From the NCBI GenBank assembly GCA_032718565.1, contig JAVGVS010000286.1:1-64000 (forward strand): 64,000 nucleotides of DNA. Reading direction: 5' to 3'. The notes under the pieces are model-generated. The model was not told the DNA's origin. It saw nothing but the letters and a program-made list of their open reading frames with translations, and ran no database searches. Made by a program: the position numbers and the translations under genes. Shown here in pieces: positions 13,201 through 25,200 of the stretch (the stretch's first letter is position 1; each line of letters begins with the position of its first letter). This stretch comes from Distichodus sexfasciatus. Its lineage: Eukaryota; Chordata; Actinopteri; Characiformes; Distichodontidae.

Positions 13201-16200
13201 GTGCGCTCACAAGTGCAACCACGCTTCGTGCTTGAATTGGACAGGTATGTGATATTGAGCACTGTGGGCCAACATCGCATGAACAAGAGCAAACCTCCAT
13301 CGCCGGATTACTAACACCAATTTGCTGTTGCCAACGCTAATCTCTGCTACGGCACCTACGGAAATGACAAGTCGACCTGCTGTTTTACAATCTGGTGGCA
13401 TTCTTTGGCCACAAATAAACATAAAAAAGTAAGTAGTGGCAGCAGTGGTTAGCATCAATTTGCATTAGGAGCGTAAATTAATGCTAGCTAGTGGAGATTA
13501 ACCACTGTGAGCGACTCCTAAACGTCTAGAAACTAGGGATGCACAATATTATCGAATCGGCCGATGACAGCTTTTTAAAGTCATCGGCATCGGACCGTTG
13601 CTTAGATTTCCCCCATATTTTATAACACATTTATTGTACGTCGGAAAAGTTAGCACTTGTGCCGGGCATGCCCGAATTCCGAGGTGGGATTCCATACGGC
13701 CTGTGCTTTTGGCCTTAAAATTGACCAAAATTGAGTGCGCAGTGGAATGTTCGCCAGCAAAAACCACGTCAATAAGTCTGCCTTTTAACCAACTGAATTG
13801 TGCGTTTGCCTCACTTAGCGAATACGAGCTCAGAAATGGGCTGTGTCCCGAGCCGCGTTCTGACCATGCTTTTCTGTGCGGTAGTACGCATCTCAGGAAG
13901 TAGCCGGGGTTGTAGCTTAACGGCTCTCTAGGTAGTGCACACAAGGTAGTGCATGTGGAGTGTCGCACGCACCCTGTTTGACTCGGTATACCACATAGAA
14001 CGGGAAGTGACTTTCTTAAAACGTTGGCACTTGGCAGTGTGTTACAAATGTAAACGTTTATGGCGCTATTTTTGTGCCAAAATTCTGAACGTGCGGTGGA
14101 ACGTTGGTGAGCAAAATATCTCGTCTTTACGTGTGCAACTGAAAAGTATTGGATATTGGCCAATAATTCTCATATCGTGTCTCTCTACTAGAAAGTAGGG
14201 AGACAAAAATGTAAAGAAATGTACTAAATTAAGGCACAGAAACATTGCAAATGTGATTTAAAAAAACAACAACAACAGAGAATCAAGCATGTGGCAAATA
14301 CTCTTTTCACAGCACAGTAAACCCTCAGAGACTTAATGCACCGTGTGTAACATGATTTTGCATTTCATCTTGATGACCGGAGGCCAAAACATCCATTAGT
14401 CCATCCTGAGAGGAATTACAACCAAACAACAGGCCAGAGTCGCGTACGTCAAAACAAAGGGAACGTTTAAATTGACGAAGACGATCTTACCGATCTGGCC
14501 GTAGGCCATGCTGATAAGCCTTTCGTTCACCAGCTTGTCTGTTTTGGGGTTTCGGGGCTGTCGCTTCATGATGTCGCTCTCGGCAGCCTCGTAAGCCAGG
14601 GAGATGGCAGGCACCTGGAGGATTTTTAGAAGCGTGGCTTAACTTGAGCCTGGTTTCAAAAGAAAACTGCTGGGAGATGGTTTTAAGAGAATTGTCGCTC
14701 ACCATGTCGGTACCGAGGTCGATGCAGAGGATGGTGACGGTGCCCAGGGGAAGAGGGATGTTGGCAATTATAAAGAGGAGGAAAGGAGTGATCTCGGGAA
14801 TGTTACTGGTCAAGGTGTAAGCAATCGATTTCTTCAAGTTGTCAAAGATCAGACGGCCTGGTTACAAAAAAAAAAAGAAAGAAAAAAAAAAGAAAGAATT
14901 TAGAGAGAAAGAACATTTTGCAGGTGAAATCAACTCGTTGCGCGAACCGACAAAAACCCATCTACCTTCTTCCACGCCGGTAACGATGGAGGCAAAGTTG
15001 TCGTCCAGGAGAATCATATCAGCAGCCTGTTTGGAGACATCAGATCCGGCGATACCCATAGCGACACCGATGTCAGCCTTCTTCAGAGCAGGAGAGTCAT
15101 TCACACCGTCACCAGTCACGGCTACGATGGCGCCCTGTCAAAAATGAGGGTTGTTGAGTTGCGCAGAACCCGTCACGTTTTCGCTCTTCGCTATCCCAAA
15201 ACGTGCAGAAGAGCTCACCTGGCGCTGACAACCCTCCACAATAATCAGTTTCTGCTGAGGAGACGTCCTGGCAAAGACAATCTCCGTGTGGTGTTTCAAG
15301 ACGTCGTCCAGCTGCTCGGCGGTCAGGTCTTTCAGATCGCCACCATGAACCACACAGGCCTTGGCATCTCTAGTGACCAAAAACAATGGATATGTCTCAA
15401 ACCAGGGCCGCTGGGAGTCGATGCTGTTGACGCTTAAAATTAGACACTGCAAATCGCATCGCATCGTGATTCTTTTTCCATCGATTCAAAAATCGATTCA
15501 TAGTTTTTCAACGTAGTGGCACTAGGTTACGACACGAGTTCAGCTGGCCAATCCTATAGATGGCGCAATGTCGAAATCTGCCCAGATAGACTTCCTTCGC
15601 ATGAGCATGAAGGAAATGCAGCCAGTATGCGTCCATGTGCATTACATTTTATAAACTACGTAGGAAACAAAGTAAACAAAGTAACTTAAAACAGCAATCT
15701 GGAAACTGAAACATTCATCTATGTATTGAATCGTGATCAAGATTTTGAATCGAATCGTGCGTTTTTCTGCATCGTGCAACCCTACATAAGTCATCTACAT
15801 TTTAAACAAATTGTTTACTGATGCTTAAAATATTCATAACATTAAAAAAAAAATCTATATCCATATGCAAATGCTGGCTGAATTAAGTCTGCCCTTTTCA
15901 GCTCAGATCATTGGATCCTTTGGATGCAATGATCCAATTTTTTAATTTGTTAAAAATCATGACGGCTGCAGTAGAGTCGGACTCGGCCGCTAAACGGACT
16001 CGGTGTAAGAGCCAAGACTTTGAAGCAAGAGAGTACTCCAGATGATGAGAAAAGAAAAAGGTGTTTTATTCACTGTGGATGGCCACGGCAGCAACGCTAC
16101 ACATCAACACAGGTGCTACGCAAAGTCTCCCTAAATAACCTTTAATCTTATATCGTTTGTCCTATCGTTGACCGTAGCTGCTGAATGCACTTCCGCTTAA

Positions 16201-19200
16201 AACCTTGCGGCATTTAACTGCTACCTTAAATTTGCTTTAAATAAGTGTGATTTTTGTTTCTTTTTTAGGCTGGAATCTGGGCTTATTACACATTTATTGA
16301 CAGGGAAAAGCAAAAGAGCTTGTTACCACACTATCGCATTATTTATAAATACACTAGAAATAATTTTAAATCAGTAAAATTATTAAAGGCTAACGAACTA
16401 CAGTGTACTTGTCTTTTTGTTGCCAAAATAAAACTGAACATAAAACATAAACACGTTTTTTGGAGGAAATTAATTGTTAATTGATAAATATATTAATTGA
16501 AAAAAAAAAATAGAAGCCTTAACGTTAAATGGATGATTTTCAATATCCAGACGAAGCAAATGCTGATCGGCGAAAGAAAAATGGAAGATTGAACCTCGTA
16601 CCTGGGATTAACTTCGTTGATTGGAATGTTCAGACGAGCTGCGATGTCTTCCACCGTCTCGTTGCCTTCGGAGATTATGCCCACGCCCTTCGCGATGGCC
16701 TTGGCTGTGATTGGATGATCACCAGTCACCATGATGACCTAGAAGACGGGACAGGTTTTTTTTTTTTGTTTTGGGTTTTTTTTTAAGCCGGAACTCTTGC
16801 CAAGCGCAAACGGCAGATGCGTTCGGCGGACGCGAGCCGTCGTTTTCGTACCTTAATTCCAGCGCTCCTGCATTTGCCGACAGCGTCGGGGACGGCGGCG
16901 CGAGGAGGATCGATCATGGACATGAGGCCGACGAAGCACAAATTCTCGGTGGGGAAGTTCACTTCGTCCGTGTCAAACTGAAAGTCTTCCGGGAACTGAT
17001 CGTCAGGAAGGCTGAAATGGCAGAAACCTGCAAGGATACAAATACGACTCAATTTTTTCAGCAGCCAAATTAAAATATTGGAATGTTTTACATAGAGAAT
17101 ATATTCAGTACAAAACTAAACGTAAGACTAAAGCCCTATCCACACAGGCGTTCGAATCTTGGATGAATGAACGCACGCTGAACGCCCTACGCGTTTTTGT
17201 CGCGTTTTGAAGCTACACTTGACTGACTTCAGCAAGGCGATAAATTGGCGTTTGTTTGACGCTGTTGTTTAACGCCAACCTGCAGCCCAATTTGTCATTT
17301 TGTGTGTTTACCTGTGGGGGCAGTAATCAGGCTGTCCAACATATATAAAATACATACAAATATAAAAGAGGAAATAATCATTTTTTAAAAAAGTCTTGTG
17401 GCACATGAAGGCCAGGTCGACGCTTTCTTTGCGTTCGTTTGTATTTCGGCAGAAAATGGCACCGTTTCGTACAGCGTTTACTTGACGTCATCCGAACGCG
17501 CAGCCGATCGAACTCCCGCGCGGACGCTCTGATTCAGTCCAGTGAGCAGAAAAACGGTCTGCGTTTAGTCCACGCTCACCTGACGCCACGAACGCCAGTA
17601 AAGCGCTGCAGGGAAAGCGTCCCTTTAAAATATTAGAGGGGAGCACAATAAGCGAAATCATTGACCGATGCGGATATCTGATATTTTCATGCTTATACCT
17701 GCTGACACCGAATAAGAGGACACAGACTTGAGCGAGGAAAGACAAGAGATTTTGCTCGTCCACGTTCCACTGCGTGCTCAGAATTTCGCCACAAAATAGC
17801 GCCATACCTTTTAAGACAGAAAGCCGACCCCAGACTCTGGACATGCCTGGCACAAAACATCATCATAGCAGAAAATATCGGCTAAATCTAAGCGTTGGTC
17901 TTCGATTAAAGAAAAAGAAAAAAAAAGCAAAGGGGGGAAAGGGGAGTTGCTCTAGATGAGAGCATCTGATTATGTCAAACATGGTAATGTTTTATTTATT
18001 TCATGTAGCATGCGGTCAATTAACCCCAAACGAGGCTTTAAAGGATGGGGATTGAAACAAAACATTAGCCAGTCCATCGAATACAGCTCGAATAAAGTCT
18101 CATTTCAACTGTTTTTCCTGTAAAGGTAATATCCAACATGTTCTTTTAGTTTAACTTCAATAACATCAACCAACCTTTTCAATCAAACGTCCAGTTACAT
18201 GTTTGTGGCTGATCTCAATTGTGACAGAAATGCTACTGCATTTGACATTTACGGCACAAAGAAACGCACTTGAAAAAAAACAGGAGAAAGAAGACAGCGT
18301 CTAATGCTGTTATGAGTGGATCTGAGGTAATCGGTGTGTTTAGCTGCTACAAGGATAAACAACGTTACAAAACTGCTGCGTCCAAATGGTAGTTTAACCA
18401 CAAAAACAAACGCCTAATGGACGTTTTGTCCTCAACTGCCAGAAAACTACATTTATTTCGCAACAGGAAGCTCTCTCAGCAGTCACCATGATTTTTAAAG
18501 ACTGTTGCATTGACTGGAGCAGAGGCTTTCAACGGGTGGTGCGCGGCGGCATTGCAGGTGGTCCGAGACGTGCAATCCAATTTCACTCCTGAATAAACAT
18601 GGCACAATACGATACAAATCCTACACAAGTCTATATATTTTTTTTTCTTTCAGAAAACTGAAAATAATGCTTTAAAAATGTTTGAATACAAGACTGAGAT
18701 TATTCTCCGATTATTCTCGTCGGTGGCACAACGGTAGGGTGTTCGCCCCGTGATCAGAAGGTCGCAGGTTCGAATCCTGGGCCGGTAAAGTTAGCACTGA
18801 GGTACTCGTGAGCAAGGTACCGTCCCCAAGCACTGCTCCCCCGGGCGCTGCCCTTGTTAGCTGCCCACTGCTCCTTCACGGGTGGGTCAAATGCAGAGGT
18901 CACATTTGGTTGTGAGGCACTGTGTGCTGTGTTCACAATGACAAATAATCACTCACTTTCACTTTTATTCTGTTATGCTTCAGGAAATACTTGACTTAAA
19001 TGCAGTTTTCTTAAATAAAACAATGTAATTATCTACTATTAGTTATTAATAAAATAACAAAATAAAAAAAATGATCTGTTTAAATCCGTTTTTCTGTGAC
19101 GGTCCCAAATCCTGCAACACTAAAACCTAGGGGTGTTGAAATTAATCACATAATCGATGGATCGCGATGCAGACGTGGACGATTCTGCATCAATGCAATG

Positions 19201-22200
19201 GCAGATCGTAATCGATTTTTACGGAGGTTTTCAGCCGGTGATCCGCTGCCCCCTAGCGGTCTACGGCGGCATTGCAGGTGGTCTGTGACATGCGGCCCCC
19301 CTTTACTACTGAACTCACTTCATAAAAATGATTCCTTTTTTATTTTGCAAAACATTTCCAACTAATTTGGGCACATTTTGAACATTTGAATGTATACATC
19401 ACTGGTCACCTTCTAACTAACCGGATCTGCACAAATTATTGAAAAGTATTGCACAGACTCTAGTTCTCCACTGCTGTTATAATATCTGCACAAACTTCAA
19501 TGTTAGTCAGACGGTTTTAAGAGATACTGTTTTATTAATAGACTGGATATGAGATTTTTCATATTGAAACTGTTACTAACCTCTTGCACATACAGTGTAA
19601 AAGTCTCCACTTTTGTAGGTTAATACTGCATCTAAATTGTCTCTCTTTTTACTTCTATTTCTAGTACAAGTTTAAAGTTTATATTTAATACTCCATTTCT
19701 AGTTTAAAATGTATATTTTGTATTCTATTTATGTACTTTTTGTTCTATGTGCCCTATTTGTTCTTTCTTCCCTGTTTCTTGTTGCACTGTGTAAACTGGA
19801 GCCACGTCGTCTCGTCTCTCTGTATATGTGTACAGTATATAGCAGAGGTGACAAAGTTTACTCTGACTTTGATCTTTATGAATAATGAATTTAATGCAAA
19901 TATCTAAAAAGTAATACAAAAAATACTCCCTGCAACATTTAGTCTGAGTGGTGGTCCCTGGACAGAACCAGTTGAAAACGCCTGGATTGTATCATAATGA
20001 CATTGTTTAGTGATTTTCTGGCTGTGGCATAAATATTCAATAGCAACTATGGCTGCCCAATCTGTGATCCATGCCCAATCTGCGTGCAATGTGAAGTAAT
20101 GTAGAAAATTGATGGGATGCATCATGATGCATCGCGATATCGACTCGAAGACGTGATAATCGTAATCGAATCGAATTGTGAGACCAGTGAAGGTTCACAC
20201 CTCTACTAAAACCACAGAGATTGCGAGTGAGAGCTGGTGTTTGTAGGGAAATTAAACAGTATAATCTTGTGATTTGCTTTTTGAGGTTGTAGCGTGTCAC
20301 ATAATTGTAACTGTTGTATTGTCATATCAATATGTACACATTAATGCAAACGCTGAACAACAAACCAGCTTTACTGCAGTGTCCCCACCTCCACCGATCC
20401 ACACACAGGGACACATACACTGTGGGCCTACGAGACTACTGCTTAGTCTGAAGGGTGGTCCCGGAGTCCGAACCAGTTGAAAACCCCTGGCCTGGAGAAT
20501 ATTTTGCCCTCAGCCTGTGAAACTCAATGAATTGCAAACATTCAACGGCATTAAGCAGCAGAATCTCACCCAGCACACGCTCGCCCAGGCCGCCCAGTTC
20601 CAAGTAGGCATTCTGGAAAGCGTCCTTCATCTCGTCATCCAGCGCTTGCTCTTTTCCCTGGAGCATAATAGTGGAGCATCGGTCCAGGATCCTTTCAGGG
20701 GCTCCCTTCATTACCAGCAGGTGCTTGCTTTCTCCCTCGTTACGGTTGTTATGGATGGACAACTGACAGACAAAAGACCAAATGAGGAAAATGAGAATTT
20801 CAGAAAAAGATTTGAAACATAAATAAATAAAACGCACGGGAACGTGTGGCGTTACCTGGTATTTATTGGTGGAGTTGAAGGGGATCTCAGCAATCTTGGC
20901 GTATTTGTCTCTCATGTCTTTAACGGAGCCACAGCAGAGCTCAATGCATTTCAGCAGGGCAGACTCTGAGGCATCACCAGCTGTGTCTCTCTGTGGGAAA
21001 AATACATTTTGTGTCACAACTCATTTATGTTCCCAAATAGTCTTACCCTAAAATATCTACATAAATCCCCCCCAGAAAATAGTGAGTCAGCTGCGAACTT
21101 CAACATAAACTTTACTGCACAGTGGTGAAAGCGATTAATTGTGACGCTCCACGGCAACACCAGTCGCTTGTCGCAGCGGAGCTTTCCGAGAAAAATGAAT
21201 AACTTTAGCTGAAAAACTTCCCCTTTCCGTCCTAAAAACGTGACTTTCTTGAGGTGATGAATTCAATTCCAGCAGAATGTTAAACATTTCTGTTTTGACC
21301 GCTCTACTTCAATATTTACGGTAAATCCACTCGTTGACTAGTGAAGAGATTTCTCCGCAATCCATCTTCGTCTCTCGAGTTCAGTTAACCTAACGCAGGC
21401 AGGCTAGCCGTGTGGCTGTGAATGCAGCGTAGGCTACCGTAAACGCAAACGTAGCTGCGACTGCACCAAGCGTCTGTGAGTGCTACGGCGATAGTTAACT
21501 TCAAAGGCAGATTTCTCCGTTTCTCACTTGGCGTGACAGGAGAAACCCGACTCCTCTGAATGTTGATATCTCAGTCATATGTTGTCCGATTCATTTGATA
21601 TAGGTATCGTTTTGAAGGTCGATTTATGCCCTTTCATGAAAACATAACGCAATTTTGAAAATTTGCGACAGGCGACTGGTTTTGCCGTGGAGGGTCACAA
21701 ATAAGTACTGAGGGTAGAGATGTTTACTGAGACACTAAAAGCCAACAAAACCCTCCTGAAAGCCTGGGCCGATTCGATTCTGCTACACAGCTGCCGATAC
21801 CGACATAGATTCCGATACTGCATCTCTTTTTACTTAATTTTTTAAATTATTATTAGGGATTTATTAGTTAGACTTGTTTCTGGGAGAGAACTACATTTTT
21901 GCATGCGCTAACAAACACAGGGGATGTGTTTACATCACGGCGAATGGCATTTAATCGTTTTACGCAATTACTTTGTATATATTTATTTTTTTACTCTAAC
22001 ACTTTAGAATGTAAAAAAGGAATCCTATTAATTGAAAATGAAGAAATACTAAAGTTTTTGGCCATTTTTGAGTCAACTTCGACTCATTTTGGCCTGTGTA
22101 ATTTTTGGACTCATTTCTAGAAGAGAACATTTTTGACATGAAAGACATGTTCCACGTGAGAGTTGTTTGGCATGACGGCGTTCCACACAATACCACAACG

Positions 22201-25200
22201 AACGCGCGTCCCGGAATACACGGAACACAAAGTAAACGGCTGTATTGGGAGTTGAACGCTGGTTGTTTTTGTTATTTATCAGCTAAAATCTACGTTTTGT
22301 CTGTGATAAAGGGGGCGATTTGACTGAACTGGAACACTTTAGCGAATGTTGGACGCGCGCAGTGAGAGACATCCGCTAACAAACACAGCAGCGAGGAACA
22401 CCGATTGCGAGAGAGAGAGCGCCGGTGGTGTTAAGGAAATTAAACTGTATATTCACGTGATTTGCTTTTGGGGTTGTAGTGTGTCGCCTTCCTTGAAGTC
22501 GGTTCTGCTCATGGTTATATCAATATGTGGGAATTTGAATGTCGAACTATAAACCAACTTTACCGCAGCAACACTTTCGATGCATAACGAATTACGCAAA
22601 CATAGATAAACCTACAATTTACATTTCGGCTCCAGAGATTGGCCCAATGCCACCGATACCCGATCCAGCTACTCCGAGTCATTATCGGCCCGATATACGA
22701 TCCACATATCGGATCGGTGCATCCCTAGTTTTAAGTGGGGGCAGTTTTAATTAGAGGCCAACTGATATTGGTTTTTCAGGCCTGATATCGATTATTGCTA
22801 GTTAAAGGGGCCGACAAACAACATTTGGAGCCGATAAGCACCAAAAAACAAAAAGGAAATCCCTTTTTACAAAGACTTCTCCTTCTCGGAGTTTCACTCT
22901 GTGCTCGCGTGTGAGTGACAACAAGGCTTCAGCGTTGATTGGCTACTACTTGTGTGACATATTGCCAATCAGAGACTGTTGTGGGCGGGACATTAAATGA
23001 AGCAGCGAGTCGAGAGCAAACAGCACAAAGAAAAGAGACGGCAGTGGAGTGACTGTAGCACACTTTGTAATTACTTAATATCGGTGATGGTCAAAATTAA
23101 ACACCGATAATCGGCAAAACGCCTAATATCGACCACTGCCGATAATTGGTTGACCCTTATTTTATTTAATTTTTTTAAAAGTATTTTAAGTACCTTGAGG
23201 ATAGGAACATTATCTTGATCAGCAAGGAAGACGGCGCGATTGCACAAGCCAGCGACGCGAGCCAGACTAGCCCAAGTGGCGGAGCTTCGATCAAAAGAGG
23301 TCCCGCTCTGGTTCTCAGTGGTGTCGGCTTCGTGGATCTGGTTGTCGAACCACATGTGGGCCACGGTCATACGGTTCTGTGTCAAGGTTCCGGTCTTGTC
23401 TGAGCAGATGGTGGAGGTAGAACCCAGAGTTTCTACAGCCTCAAGATTCTTCACCAGACAGTTCTTCTTAGCCATCCGCTTGGCAGTCAGGGTCAGACAG
23501 ACCTGTCAACACGAGGAAAACAGGAGATGGTTAGAACCTTCAAGTTCCCCAGTTAACGACAGCTGTTATTACCGTTTTTTAAAGCAGTCCTTACAGTGAC
23601 AGTAGCCAAAAGTCCCTCGGGCACATTGGCGACGATGATACCAATGAGGAAGATGACGGCCTCCAGCCAGCTGTATCCGAGAATCAGGGAGAGAATGAAG
23701 AAAGAGACGCCGAGGAAGACGGCCACGCCGGTGATGATGTGGATGAAGTGTTCAATCTCGATGGAAATGGGGGTACGGCCGACTTCAAGACCAGAGGCGA
23801 GAGTGGCAATACGGCCCATGACGGTGCGATCACCAGTGTTGATGACGATACCTCTAGCAGTGCCTAAAAGGAAACAAACCATAAACGTTGAAGCATTTAC
23901 AAGCAAATGTTTCAGTAAACAAGTGTCTCTAAGGAGTGTTCAAAGGGAAGAGAGTGGAACACTACCTTCAACACAGTTGGTGGAGAAAAAAGCGATGTTC
24001 CTTGTCTCCAAAGGATTGTCATTGGAGAAGTCTGGGGTACGTGTCTGGGGCTCAGATTCACCCGTCAGGGAGGAGTTGTCCACCTAAAAGTGCAAGAGGG
24101 AGGGTCATCTTTTTGAAACAAATCTCGATCACTCCTCGAGCAACAATTAACCCACGCTCACCTTGCACCCATGTGCAGAAATGATGCGCAGATCGGCAGG
24201 GATTCTGTCTCCGCCCTTCACTTCCACTAGATCTCCCACCACCACATCTTCAGCATTGATGCTCATCTTTTCACCATCGCGGACAACCAGTGCTTGCTAT
24301 AAAAAAAATAAAAAACAACAAAAGTAAGCAAAAATACAGGGCTTGCTAACAGTGCTAGTGGAAATAGCAAACAGTACTAAGGAAGTTTTGACAAAACATG
24401 GACATAAAAAAAAAAAAAAAGGATTCAGACTACAATTTATAGTGGTGTTCAAAAAAATCAAATCGAACTGAATTGCTATTCTTTGTCTGTTGATTCAAAG
24501 TCGATTCATGCATTGCAAAAAAATAAAAATAAAAAAACGACTCAAATTTTTCTACTAAGGTAATGGCACTAGTTTAATTCTTCCCCCCGACTCGAGTTCA
24601 GCTCACCAATCCTATAGATGGCGCCCAGATAGACCTCCTTTACTGACATGCAGTCAGTATGCGTGCGTATGCATTACATTTAATAAACTACATTTGATTC
24701 AGTGTGATTTTTCTGCTTGATCTGCCATAGCCAAATGGAAAAAGTAACTCAGAACAGCATTCTGGAAATAACTTCATCTATGTACTGAATCGTGAATCGT
24801 TTATGAATTGTGAACCGATTTTGAATCAAATCATGAGCCCAAGAATCAGAATTGAATCGTGAGATTTTCTTAATCACGCACCCCCAATAAGTTATTGATT
24901 TAATATCAAGCCTAAGGGTTCACTACTAAAATAAACACAAACTACTCCCTTATGAACGCTACTTTCAAAAAGGGACATTTATGGTACAACATGCTACAAG
25001 GAAGTAAAATATAAGCTTTACACTTCTGAGACTGAAAATAGTAAATAAACAATAAGCAAACCAATGAAAGTTAAAGACTCATTAAGGTAAAAAGCATCCT
25101 TGGTTTGGTAACATGTGAAATATGTCAGGAAACTGTGTCTGAAAAGATGTGGAAAAACCCTGAAGTCAGTTTTTCATTGTGGAGTTAAGTAGTTTAACCG

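Noticed and set aside
13549..14163. 204-codon minus frame as a transposase remnant
   Set aside because: It fills a MITE of the TAGGGATGCAC family with no catalytic motif. The related element at 7992 has no matching frame.
14839..15147. Plus-strand frame opposite exon 15, found again opposite the same exon in copies B, C and D
   Set aside because: It exists only because the conserved sense codons leave no antisense stops. It has no start or splice context of its own.
18718..18800. Possible functional tRNA gene
   Set aside because: A- and B-box words are present, but the sequence continues into the block order seen at 46988 and 56668. It is a SINE, not a tRNA.
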